From assembly GCA_022570795.1 (NCBI GenBank), contig JAKUDP010000010.1, positions 1,302,001 through 1,366,000 of the forward strand: a DNA stretch of 64,000 nucleotides, in the 5' to 3' direction. This document shows, in pieces, positions 19,741-31,695 of this stretch. A program made the translations under genes and the position numbers. Source of the DNA: Sphaerulina vaccinii. Taxonomy: Eukaryota; Ascomycota; Dothideomycetes; Mycosphaerellales; Mycosphaerellaceae. How positions within the stretch are numbered: position 1 is the first letter of the stretch; each line of letters starts with the position of its first letter. The notes beneath the pieces are model-generated. The model saw nothing but the letters and a program-made list of their open reading frames with translations, did no database searches and was not told where the DNA came from.

Positions 19741-22700
19741 GATTAGGACTATAATCCTTCTTTCTCTATAGATAAGTAGGTATAGGTTAATTTCTAATTA
19801 ATCGAATTCTATCTATTCTAGCTTTAAGATATAGAGTTTATTCTAGTCTCTTACTACTTACTTAAGTTTATAGAGACTTCTTAGGATCTTTAGAACCTAG
19901 TTTAGTAGAACTTCTACTTTTAGAAGTAGAATTATATAGATTTTTTTTTTTAGAGAGCTTTTTATAAATATATTATTTATATCTACTTAGTATATTTCTA
20001 AGTCCTTTTTATAAATAACTACTATAAATACTTTTAAAATATTATACTTTATAGTTAGTATAAAAGTATTCTTAAAGTCTACTTTAAACTTCTAGGAGAA
20101 TCCTCTAGTAACTAGTCTTACCTTAAACTTTTTAATAGCTCTACTAATTAATCTTTTTATATTAAAGACCTATCTAGATATTATAAAATTTATATTCTTT
20201 AGTAGTATAACTAGCTTCTAGATATAGTTACTATCTAAAGCTACTAGTTCTTTCTAGATTGCTTCTTTCTATATATAGCTCTATTTAGAATTCTATATTA
20301 TCTCTTTATAAGACTTTAGAATAGAGACTTCTTGCTTTAAAGCAATATTAGGTCCGAGTACTATAAATATAACTTCCTTAATCTCTACTAAGATTTTCTA
20401 GATATAATTCCTTTCTTTTTTAATTAAGCTAAGGAATACTTTATAATACTTTAGGTTAGGTATATTATTTTTCTTATCTCTCTACCTTTTTTAGAGAACC
20501 TACTTTATAACTATACTATAGGCTTTAGATTTAGGTCCTTTTCTTTTATCTAAAAGAAATCTCTTTCTCTTCTAGAATTATACTTTTACTTCTAGTAGAT
20601 CTTATATAATATCTAGATATTTTCTAATATATATATTTCTACTAGTCCCTTAATAAACTTTAGTCGGCTAATTAGTTAGCTACTCTATTCTAATTTTCTC
20701 CTTCTAAAGCTATATACTTCTAGAGTTTTCTTCTTCTAGATCTATTCTCTAGTACTCCTTCTTATCCTTCGGTAGAGGTCTAAGCTATATAAATAGTAGT
20801 TAATATTTAGTCGGGCCTCTAGAGCCTAATAGACTTTAGAACTTCTTCTACTTTTTTAGTTTTCTAACTAGTTTCCTAACTAGTATAATACTAGATTAGT
20901 TAAGCCTAGGAATATTTAATTCTAAATCTCTTCCTTTCTTATACTTAAACTACTTAGTATTACTATAGGCCTTAATAGCCTCTATATTAGGCTTCTAGAA
21001 AAGCTATATTTTAGTAGTATCTAGAATATAACTAATAAATATAGTATTCTTACTTCTATTTATTAGTTTATCTAATCTTATTCTAGCTAGCTAGAACTTT
21101 AGGTTTATATATACTACTACTTTATAGCCCTAGACTCTAAAGTATAATACTAGAGGTCTCTATTCTAAAAATACCTCCTTAAATAAGACTTTAAATCTAT
21201 TAATATCTAGCCTATTTAGAAAAGTATTCCTAATAATAATACTTATTTCTAGTACCTTAGGCTAGAACTTAATTAGTATATTAGATTCTTCTAGTATTAC
21301 TTTTATTCTTTCTTTAGAGGTCTAGATCGACCTTTTAATAACTCTATTCTAAATAGAGTTATATACTTTAGTAGTATAGAAAGAGATTCTATTCTCTCTC
21401 TCCTACTACTTTAGTATAGTAAGAAGCTTCCTTGCTCTATTACTTCTTACTACTTAGAGAGGATTTCTAGATTAAAGCTCTACTTTCCTTTTCTATTAGT
21501 AGAGGGTAGATAGTATATCTATTTTTAACTTTAGTAGAAAGGTCTACTTCTTTTTTAAAAAGTTATTAATAATTTTAAGCTACTACTTAAATTCTAATTT
21601 TAAAATAGATAGGAGTCTATAGATATTAATAGATATAAGAGCTAGCTTTTAGGGCTTCTACTATATCTCTTTCTCTTTATACTACTTTATCTTTACTATT
21701 ATATAGACCCTATATACCCTATACTTCTTTAGAATTAGTATTAGGCTTTTTAAATCTAAAACCTAGTAAAGGTTTTTTACTACCTTCTCCCTAAAATATA
21801 TAAGCCTTCGATACTAGAGCTTCTACTAATTCTAGGTACTCTCTAATATATAGAAAGTATATACTTTATTTATTAATTCCTATAGGAAGTATACTTAATT
21901 TCAGTCGAGCTTCTAGAGCCTAATAGACTTAGCTAGACTCTTATTAATTTCCTTAATAAATAGAACTCCTTCTAATATTCTTATCTAGATAACTACTTTT
22001 CTAGAGGCTAAAACAAGTATAAATTTTAGTAGTTAAATACTAAACTACTTACTAAACTAATTCTATAAAATAAGATTTACTTTAAGTCTAGGTATAAAAA
22101 GAATATCTCTTAGTATAATCTATTTGCTCTTCCTACCTTCTATTACTACTTTTCCTATATATATAGCTATTAGATAGCTACCTCCAACCTTAATCTACTT
22201 TCTAGCCTAAAGAGGCTTTAGTTCCCTAAAAAGTAATTCTTAGTTAGTTATATAGGTAGAAGTATAAGAGTTAAGTAGCTATTCTAATAGTCTATACTTG
22301 CCTTTAGCTTCTATAGTAGAGTAGGCTACTTTATTAATATTCTTATCCTTAGATAGAGTCTAGAATAGGTCTAAAGTAGTTAGCGACTCTATATCTTATA
22401 CTATAAAAGCCTTTTTCGAATATTTCTTATTTAATTTCTTAAGAGATTATACTTCGAGCTAGAGTCTTTTTACTACTACTTTTAGCTTATTCTTATTAAG
22501 TAAAGAACTCCTTCTAGCTCGTATTAGAGAGAGTCTCTTTTCGACTCTATTTAGTTAGGTCTCTAGAGCCTAATAGGACTTAGTAGCCCTCTTTACCTAT
22601 TTAAGTCTAGAGTATTCTCTCTAGGTATATAGTCCCTTATAGAGGAAATATTCTAGTAGTTGCTAGGCATCTTTTCTAGCAAATATAGCTATCTCTCTTT

Positions 22701-23884
22701 AGTCTATAGACTCTTCTACTTCTAGTATCTAGAGAATATTTTCTAGTATTAGGTTCTTCTAAGCTAGAATAGTCTATCTAGTACTTTTATATCTATCTAG
22801 TAGAGAGAAGAGTAGATACTTAATTCTTATTTCTAGAGTCTTATAGTAAAACTTTCTCTAGTTAATCTCTACTATCCTTCTACCTAGGTTTCTAAAGTAG
22901 ACCTATAAGCTTCTAATTCTATCTTCTAGTTCTATTTTAAAGTTTATATACTTCTAGATAATAGCTATTATATAGGCTTACTAGACCTTGCTATACTTAT
23001 TATATAGAGTTATCTAGATATTAAAGGCTCTTTTCTCCTCTATTACTTTATTCTAATTATTCTATTCTAGGTACTTAGTTAGCTTATAGATTACCTAAAT
23101 ATTTGCTTTTTTCTACTATAAGCTAAATTTTAAGTATTCTAGCTTTAGGAAACTATTAGGTATTTTTATAGATAATAAGAATAACTCTTCTAACTAAAAA
23201 GTTTATAATATTCTCTTTTTAGTATCTTTTAGATTTAAGATTATTTAGAAAATCTTCTTTCCCTCTAGGTTATTTTTCTATAGTCTAAACTATAGCCTCT
23301 AGTTTTCTTTTAATAGAACTAGTATAGCTCTTTTACTTCTAAATCTACTTTTTTACTTTTAATCTATTTTACCTAAAATATTAAAAACTAAACTCTAAAA
23401 ATTAATACTTTTTTAAATAATTTTAGTAGTAGTTTCTAAATAGCTACTTTTCTAGTCTAAGACTCTTTTTCTTTTTTTTTAGATAAGCTTAGTATAGTTT
23501 TCTATACTTCCTACTTATCTATACTTATAGATAGACTTAAATAGTCTCTTTTTAGAGGAATATACCTTTCTAAAGTATTAGTAGTACTCTAGTATAGAGG
23601 TTAAGTCTTATTTATATAAAATAGTACTTTAGCCTCTAGCTTACTTTTTTTTTTTTATATCTTTTAAGCTCTACTTCTTAAATATATTTTACTAGATTCT
23701 TTCCTATTTTATCTACCTATAGGAATATTCGGAACTTGCTAGAATTTTCTATATTTTCTTAGTAGTATAGATAGGTATACTTCGAGTTTCCTAATACTCT
23801 TTTTATTATAGGTTTATATCCTACTATTAGAAAAGGCTAACTATTACTATCTAATACTTCTTCTATAAACCTAGGCTTATAATC

Positions 23885-24130
23885 TATCGAAATAGAATAA
23901 TAATATATATATCTATAATATATAGAAAGAGTCTTAATATATAATAGAAGTAGAAGTATTAGATAGGAACTAACTATATTAATTATATTAGTTAGTTCTA
24001 GGTTGTATCTCCTTCTAAGATATAGAGTATTAGATAAGTTATATAATCTATTATTATATAACCTATATTATATATTCTAATCCCTAGGGAGTATCTCTTA
24101 GATAGTCTAACTAGACTATACTTTCTAATA
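23885..24130 (-). repeat. 5' LTR of Copia C
   Basis: It matches 18388-18637 and 1907-2152. Its inner end is followed on the minus strand by GATTATAAGCC, the RIP-altered primer-binding site also seen in element A. Confidence 0.85.
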
Positions 24131-24690
24131 GATATAGTAGTATTATTATTGCTAGGTATATTCTCTAGCTTTTTTGCTAGCTACTTTCCTTTCTTCTTTA
24201 CCTATATCTATACTTTCTTCTAAGTAACTATAAATACTAGAGAAGCTAGTTAAGTACCTATATTAGTTAGTTTACCTAGCTCTATAGCTATAGAGTTAGT
24301 ATTAGTAATAGAAGAGGCTTCTATACCTACTAGATTATCGCCAAACTACTATGCTTTCTCTACTATACCCTTAAATACTAAGACGTCTATATATTAAGCT
24401 AGTACTCTTTCTAAGAACTTTCTACTACCTCTCTTTGCCTTAGTAGGTATATCTTATTATATAATAGCCTCCTTATATACTAGAAGTTGCTTCGGCAGTG
24501 CCTTATTAGCTATACTGCGTTTAAGGTATAGAGGTATACTTTTTAGTCCGATTTTGATATATAATAGTTATAAAAGAGCGAGGGAAGTAAGTACTCGAAT
24601 TTCGAGAGGAAGAACAAGTATATAATATATAGAAGACTCTATATTAGGTATATTAGCAGTATAGGGAAGTAGATAAGAAAGGTTGGAAGC
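24131..24690 (-). pseudogene. Unidentified RIP-killed reading frame, upstream half, fading into normal DNA
   Basis: After the GATAT duplication (24131-24135), about 133 minus-strand codons up to roughly 24,530 read continuously except for TAA and TAG, in phase with 17590-18382. Motif-like stretches are KAKRGSRKFLERVLA and VKKKGKxLAKKLENIPS. CA and TG reappear gradually after about 24,300, so the compartment edge is soft on this side. No product is recognised. Confidence 0.4.
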
Positions 24691-24850
24691 CTAAGTTGTA
24701 TGCTAGCGACTGGTTTTTCCGCGATTCTTGGCATTCTTGTATAATCTGCAAGGGACAGTATCAACCTGAATCCTTGTTATTATTGAGTCACGCAGAACAC
24801 GTATTTCGCATTTCACTCCTCCCCTACTCAAGTCCTGAAGGCAGAACATT

Positions 24851-26433
24851 ATGGCCTCACTAAGCGGCTCGACCTCTGCTGGAAAGATGACAGGACATCC
24901 TCAAGAAAATGGCATCACGTCTTTACCAACAATCAATGGCACCAAAGCCTCTACATGGACGCCCGATTCCTGGAGATCGAAACCAATCGTACAAGCTGTT
25001 GACTATGAAGACGATAAGGCTGTCAAAGCCGCGATTGCAAAGCTCGAACATCTCCCTCCTCTTGTCACACCTAGAGAGGTCTGGAAGCTACGAAATTCGC
25101 TTAGAGATGTTGCATTGGGAAAGGCCTTCCTGTTGCAAGGTGGTGACTGCGCTGAGCTCTTCGACTATTGCCACGATGATTCGATAGATTCAAAGATCAA
25201 GTTGCTATTGCAAATGTCTCTGGTACTGATCTGGGGAGGAAACAAGCCGATCGTAAGAATAGCGAGGATGGCGGGTCAGTATTTGACTTGGTGGCACGCC
25301 TTCAGGTGCGATACATCTTGGGATGCTAATGGTTCGTAGGACAGTATGCGAAGCCGAGAAGTAAGCCTACCGAGATGCATGAGGGCAAGGAGATCCCGAG
25401 CTACCGTGGCGATATTTTGAACAGCTACCATCCCAAGGATCGCAGAATTGATCCCGATAGACTTGTGCAAGCATACTTCCATTCTGCAGCGACCTTAAAT
25501 TACGTTCGTGCACAGCTCTCATCCGGCATTGCAGACCTACATAATCCAATGGACTGGAGCTTAGGACACGTGGGTGATCAGGCATTGCTTGAAAAGTACA
25601 GCAAGATTGTCGACACGATCCGAGAGAGCTTACGCTTCATGAGAACAGTAGGGGCAGATGCGGGAAGCGACCTGAGCAGCGTAGATTTGTTCACTTCCCA
25701 CGAAGCATTGCTACTTGCATATGAAGAAGCTCTCACGCGAAAGCTCAAGCGGCCAAGCAATTCATATCGGCCCCCTGTTCGCAGACGGTCTGTGGTCGAT
25801 CCAGGAGCACCGCAAACGGAACCCACTGGCTACTACAACACAAGCGCACACCTCATCTGGATCGGAGACCGCACACGCCAGCCGGACCACGCACACATTG
25901 AGTACGCTCGTGGAATTGAGAATCCGATAGGCATCAAAGTCGGACCATCAACCGAAGTAGATGATCTGCAAATACTGCTCGACACAGTAAACCCAAACCG
26001 CGAGATCGGAAAAGTGATGCTCATTACACGCTATGGCAAAGACAAGATCGCCGACATGCTACCCAAGCACATCGAAGCTGTTCAGAAAACTGGCCACATC
26101 GTAGTCTGGCAATGCGATCCAATGCATGGAAACACACGATCGACTGCAGATGGCACGAAGACACGTTCTTTCCAGCACGTCTTTGACGAATTGGCTTCTG
26201 CAATTCGCATTCATCAACAACAAGGCACTTATTTAGGTGGAGTGCATCTTGAGCTCACTGGTGATGCTGTGACAGAATGTACAGGAGGAAGTCAAGGGAT
26301 TGATGATACAGACTTGAGCAAAGCCTATCGGACCTTCTGTGATCCAAGACTGAATGAGAAGCAAGCTCTCGAGCTGGCGTTTCTAGTTGCTGATAGTCTC
26401 AGGGATTCAGTTGGGCCTGCAGAGGACAAATGA
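24851..26433 (+). CDS. Class II (plant-type) 3-deoxy-D-arabino-heptulosonate 7-phosphate synthase
   Basis: Two exons, 24851-25274 and 25340-26433, give 505 residues. The enzyme condenses phosphoenolpyruvate and erythrose 4-phosphate, the first step of the shikimate pathway. Class II signatures are FLLQGGDCAE (metal-binding Cys), RIARMAGQYAKPRS (created by the splice), SSGIADLHNP, TSHEALLLAYEEALTR, IWIGDRTRQPDHAHIEYARG, KVGPS, CDPMHGNT (metal His), HLELTGDAVTEC (Glu) and CDPRLN (Asp). The donor is GTCAGT, a slightly weak site, and the acceptor is CGTAG. The expected length is about 470-510. Fungi usually also have class I isozymes, so this is probably one of several paralogs. The start codon is about 160 bp from the RIP compartment edge. 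Confidence 0.92.
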
Positions 26434-26491
26434 GTGAGGCCCGCGTGCTGTAGCCCGCAATGTACTCTAGCTTGCATCAAAAGAAAAGCGC

Positions 26492-28343
26492 TCATCTCGA
26501 TGCTTCGAGTATGAATTCTAAAGCCTCGATGACCTTCTCATCTTCGTATCTCCTACCAACCAATTGTAGTGAGATTGGCGCGTCTACGAACTTCGCAGGA
26601 TCATCTGGAGAAGAATGTGCGTCAGTATGCATCAGGTCAAGCAGAGGCAATGGCACCTTACATAAATCATAGTTGTACTGGTCCTGCTCGTTTCTAGGCT
26701 TGTAGTCGACTTCGATTTTATCCTCGATACCACACTTCAAGCCTGTTGGAAATACAAGCGCGGGATAGTCCAGGAGATTCCACTGGCTTGTATAGTTCCA
26801 GTATTTTGCAGTGTTCAGCCTGCACCAATCACGTAACTATCAGTAACTGTCTTAGTCAAGTATGAGGACTGCGAGCTACTCACAAAGGGGCAACGCTAGG
26901 TCCCACGGGACAGAGGACCACATCGACCATATCATCTATGGCACCTTCAGCATCGACTTGCACGAGGTCTGTCGAATCTGGTCCAGAGAGCCCAGTATTG
27001 ATACTGTTCCAATGTCTCGTGTATGCGGTCTTGTAAGCTTCGCGTTCGCACGTCATCTTCCATACTTCCGGCAAAGTCAGAGGTTGCTCATGCGGACTCT
27101 GCTTTAGAACCCACTCGCTTAGTGGTCGCAGAGGTTCGCCTGAAGCGGCCATGGCTGCGAGCTCTTCATTACCAGCATCGGCGAAGTAGAGTGACGATAT
27201 GATACGCCAAGCCTCGTCATGCTTATATGCGGGAAAAGTGACGACCTCGATATCGGGATGAGATTGGATCTTGGAGACCAGGTTATTGATTCCTCTCAGG
27301 ATCGGTGGGTGAGGTTTGACGATGCCATCGTCTGCAAGGACGCCGATGCGAAGCTTCCGGTTGCCATCAACTCCACGGCGAAGAAGAGTTCCACAAGGGT
27401 ATGCAGATGGCTCTCTCCATGGCAGAGACACGAGGCTAGGCTCGTAAAGCCAGGGTTTCTGGTCGATGAGTGTCTTCATGAATACCTTGATGCCTTCAAG
27501 ACTCGTGCTCATGGGTCCCACAACAGGTACAATCTGCTCTTCACCCAGCATGGTAGCTGCGAAGCCGTCCAGAGGTAATCGATATGTCGTCGGACGCAAT
27601 CCGTAGACACCATTGTTAGCTGCTGGACTTCGTATGCTGCCACCTATATCAGTGCCGATCCCTAGACACGACCCCTTCAGGCCAAGCAAAGCTCCTTCGC
27701 CCCCCGACGACCCGCCTGAAGTAAGATTGGTATTATATGGGTTAGTTGTCACGCCGAAGATGTTCGATGAACACTCCAGATGCATGAGCGTCTGTGGCTC
27801 GGTTGTTCTAGCGTAGAAAATAGCTCCAGCATTGAAGAGCAGCTTAAGGATCAGGGCATCGTCCCTACCAAGCTGGCCGACCCAAGCAATGAACCCAGCG
27901 TTCAGATCGAGTCCTTTCATTGAGATGTGTTCCTTCACAGAGATAGGAAGTCCATGTAAAGGACCTATAGGCCTCTGGTGCTCCTTGAAGTAGTTGTCCA
28001 AAAACTCGGCACGTTCAAGAGCCTTTTCTGGCAAAAGTTCCGTGATACAATTGGTGAGCTTTTGTGCCAATCCGGCTCGTTGCAGGAACGCTTTCGCCAC
28101 CGATGTGCTTGACAGCCTTCCCGAAGCGAGCTCTTGCAGTAGTGATTCAGACGACTGTTCGGTGATTTCCAGCACTTCGCTGGGAAGTAGCTGGGCTGGA
28201 AGAGTCGTGACATTCGATGCCAGGTTATTCGATGCTTCTGGCACAGCTGGCAAGATCGCCTCGATAGTCTTCTGTCTGTGATCTTGACATTTCTGGGCTA
28301 CGGCCTGCCAGTCGGGCTTTGGTGCCGCGTCTTGTGTTGCCAT
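26492..28343 (-). CDS. Amidase (amidase signature family)
   Basis: Three exons, 26884-28343, 26662-26819 and 26492-26604, give 576 residues. The family hydrolyses amides to acid and ammonia with a Ser-cisSer-Lys triad. The Lys is in GLPISVKEHISMKG. The Ser/Gly-rich signature SGGSSGGEGALLGLKG continues to GIGTDIGGSIRSPA and GVYGLRPT. Splicing restores APLLNTAKYWNYTS and NYDLYDPAKFVDAP, and the C-terminal SLQLVGRRYEDEKV block is typical. It resembles fungal acetamidase-like general amidases (amdS type). It has no signal peptide, so it is probably cytosolic. The substrate is unknown. The gene is convergent with DAHP synthase, only 58 bp apart. Confidence 0.9.
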
Positions 28344-29338
28344 CGCCGTATGTTATCAGCCTCGCAGCAGCTTGATGCTGTACAACGACAACGAATTGAA
28401 GAGTGGAGCAAATATAGTTATGGTCGAGTCTGTTCAATGTTTCTTGGTGCTATCGTTACTTAGACCTGGAAACTGTCAAGATGTAGTCAGAGATGACCTG
28501 GTAATACTACCGTATCGTTGCCCGATCATATCGCCTTCACAGCAAGAAGCCCTGTGGCTCCTGGTGCATTACCGATAGGCATTGATAGCTGTCGAAGATG
28601 TTATGCGATTATGCAGCCGAGCGAGCACAGTGGGTCTATCGCTTGCTATTGCCTGTTGCGGCATAAGGCATACACGAGTAGCTCCAAGGCTCGCGGTCCA
28701 TGCCAACAGGTGTCTCGGTCGCAGCATGCCACTGTTCCAGCTGCCAGAGTGCATTGTCGGAGCTAGGATGATTGTTTGATCGACGAGACGAGGTTGCCGA
28801 CTCGAGGAAAGTAAGAGTGAGCCCTCTTTTATCCCGGAGGTGCTAGTACGGAAGGAGATATAGCATCATCCCAGTCTCTTCGGAGGTGTTCGTTTTTCTC
28901 TTCCTTTCTCTACTCACCAACCCGCCACCCCATGGTCAGATGAAGTTCGGGAAGATGCAACAGCACGGCAGACTGGCAATATGTCTGTCCCACAGCACAA
29001 GAACAGTGCCAAGCCATGCAGTTCGCCTCCCATTGGAGGTGAGGATGCGTTGGTAGATCCTGATCTGCCTCGGCTGCGCTGCGTCTCGCGAGCTTCTTTC
29101 TGGTGGACCTTAACCTAGGCAGACCAGCCCAAGAGAGAGCGGCGGATGGATGCGTGTGTTCCCGTCGTTGGCGGAGGTCGTGTCGTGTCGTGCTGTGTCG
29201 TAGCTACTGCTACTACTTGTTATATCATCCATCCTCTGCCTCTGTTGTCGAGCAGAGAGGGACTTTCGCTTTTTCGAGCCCGAATACCAGAGCTCACGGA
29301 GTCTAGGGCAAAGTACAGCAGTAGCAGCAGCAAACAAT
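28344..29338. promoter_or_regulatory. Divergent promoter region between amidase and FAT1
   Basis: About 1 kb separates the two start codons. It includes pyrimidine-rich blocks near 28,890-28,930, common in fungal promoters. No convincing frame or RNA gene was found. Confidence 0.45.
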
Positions 29339-31385
29339 ATGGCTCGTACGCGATAGCAATCACAAAAGAGAGCTTCCCTCACTTACAATCACTCAGGCTT
29401 ACCGCACATCCCACTCCCTCGACCGACTGCTGCCACCGCCATCCCAGCAGCTGCTCTCGCGGCCTATTCGAACGGTCGCTACCAGCTCACATCCGATATA
29501 TGGGCCATCTCAACAGCCATCTGGTATGGCATATTCCTCGGCAGGCTAGAGAAGCAAGACAGAATCAACGTCTTTTATCGTTTTGAAGAGCTCGCAAAGA
29601 ACCCTGCTCAGGCCGGGAAGGTGTTTTTGGTTGTGCCGAAAGATGCGAACGACCCGAACGCGCAGACCGAGTGGACATATCATGAAGCATACGAATTGAC
29701 GTTGAAATATGCTCGATGGCTGAAGGAGACGCACGGTGTCAGGAAGGAGGAGATCATTGCGGTCGACTTCAAGAACAAGCCGCAGTTTGTCTGGCTTTGG
29801 TTTGCCCTCTGGTCAATCGGTGCAATTCCAGCCTTTCTAAATTCCAACCTTCGCGACAATGCGTTCATACACTGCGCGAAGGTCTCTACAACGCGGCTTC
29901 TGATCCTCGATCCTGAGATCACAGATGCGCTTACAGAAGAGGCCGTCACAGCGTTCAAGCCCGATGGAAAAGGCAAAGCTGTCGATACGGTCGTCCTAGA
30001 CTCGCAGATTGAAGCCACAATCGCCTCGCTCACACCCTACAGAGCACCAGACTCTGAGCGCTCTGGTGCTACTCGTGCCTCGACCTCGCTTCTCATCTAT
30101 ACCTCAGGAACTACTGGCTTACCTAAAGCTGCCAATGTTGCATGGACCAAGCCACTATCCGGAGCTAACTTCTTCCCTAAACTGCTAGGGATGAAGGCGG
30201 ACGATAGATACTATACTGCTATGCCATTGTACCACTCCTCAGCTTCGGTGCTGGGTCTGTGTCAAGTCTTAGGGCCTGGTAGCACGATGATTGCTGCACA
30301 GAAGTTCTCACCTAGAACGCAGATGAAGCAGGTCACAGAGACCGGAGCGACCATAATGCAGTACATTGGAGAGATGTGTCGATACATGATCTCGACTCCA
30401 GCCAGTCCGTACGACAAGGCTCACAAAGTACGACTGGCATTCGGCAATGGCATGCGACCAGATGTCTGGCAAAGGTTCAAAGACCGTTTCGATATAGGAA
30501 CGATCGTCGAGTTCTACGGCGCAACAGAGGGTCCTGGTGCATCTTTCGTCTTCTCCAACAATGGTTTCTTGAGAGGTGCGATCGGCAAGTCCGGACTTTT
30601 AGCTAGGACTTTCTTCGGCGGGAACCAAGCTATCTTGAAGCACGACCATGAAACAGATATGCCATATCGGAACCCAAAGACTGGCTTCTGTGAAAAAGTC
30701 GAGACGAATACTCCAGGCGAGCTATGTTATTGGTTAGATCCCGAGAACGTGAACGACAAGTTTCAAGGATATCTAGGGAACGACAAAGCGAGCGGTAGCA
30801 AGATCATCAGAAACGTCTTCAAGAAGGGAGATGCCTACTACAGATCTGGCGATTTGCAAAGACGAGACAGCGATGGCAGATGGTGGTTTGTGGACCGGAT
30901 TGGTATGTTTAAATCTTGCTGACCCACTGAGACACTCGACTGACCTACCTTCAGGTGATACATACCGCTGGAAAGGCGAGAACGTCAGCACAGCAGAAGT
31001 CTCCGAAGCCCTTGGCACGCATAACGCTCTCCAAGAAGCAAACGTCTATGGTGTCCAACTTCCGAACCACGACGGCCGAGCAGGTTGTGCAGCAATAGGC
31101 TTAACAGAAGGCCAGAAACTTGATTATAGCCTACGCACAGAACTCGCAGCTCACGTTAGAAGACGACTCCCGAGATACGCTGTCCCGCTGTTCTTGCGAC
31201 TGATGAAGGAGTTTGAAGTTACAGGAACGATGAAGCACCAGAAAGTCACTTTGAGGAACGAAGGCGTGGATCCCTTGAAGACTGGAGAGGACGAGATCTA
31301 CTGGCTGCCGCCTGGCAGTTCTAAATATGAAAGGTTTACGAAAGAAGATTGGAAAAAGATTGAGGGTGGTGCTGCGAAGCTATAG
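29339..31385 (+). CDS. FAT1: FAT1-type very-long-chain acyl-CoA synthetase / fatty acid transporter
   Basis: Three exons, 29339-29345, 29397-30902 and 30955-31385, give 647 residues. FAT1 enzymes activate very-long-chain fatty acids to CoA esters and aid uptake. An N-terminal hydrophobic stretch (IWAISTAIWYGIF) is followed by the AMP-binding P-loop IYTSGTTGLPKA, FYGATEGPG, YRSGDL and the FATP signature DTYRWKGENVST, which is formed across the second intron. The C-terminus is AKL, a PTS1, as in peroxisomal forms. The first coding exon is only ATGGCTC. It was chosen because the main frame meets a stop upstream without an ATG, and GTACGC...CTCAG gives a 51-nt intron that restores phase. The total length fits the family. 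The alternative is an unseen upstream exon. Confidence 0.88.
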
Positions 31386-31695
31386 TATGGTCCAGATCGG
31401 AGCACAGTTGACGAAGATCATGATGCAGCTCTCTTGTCTATGCAGGAGGTAATTGATGAGGCGGGTGTACAGAGATGTAGAGAGAGTACCATTGTAGTAG
31501 TAATATGCCATTGCACTCGACTTTAGCTTTGTGCTTCACTAACAACCACTAAAGCTCGAACAACATGAGTCAAACATCGAGACATCACATCTTGTTGATA
31601 AGCGTCTGCTACAACAGGGGACTTGGGAAGAAAGTGTCGCAAGGATAGATCTACAGCTCAATTGCGCAGCTATGCCTATCTATACTTCCTCTGGT
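31386..31695. other. Intergenic region, convergent genes
   Basis: Terminal region shared by FAT1 and CWC22. Nothing further was seen. Confidence 0.5.

Larger units (their letters stand above)
18388..24130 (-). mobile_element. Full-length RIP-inactivated Copia LTR retrotransposon C (5.74 kb)
   Basis: The element has two LTRs of about 250 and 246 bp, a half-initiator-tRNA-Met primer site next to the 5' LTR (about 23870-23884), and a 5-bp target duplication. On the minus strand the order is gag region, integrase, reverse transcriptase, RNase H, which is diagnostic for Copia. Integrase C-terminal half, about 21,000-21,410: YNSI-NRV...ERIKVILEESN, then a LRVWGCK-like block. Reverse transcriptase: YVDD is now YIDN (19729-19740). 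RNase H, about 19,050-19,270: LDSxY, SKKxKS, TIEAKYIAL. Stops and D-to-N, G-to-R changes throughout show it is dead. It is the same family as element A. Four copies of a 30-bp unit of unknown nature lie inside. Confidence 0.9.
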
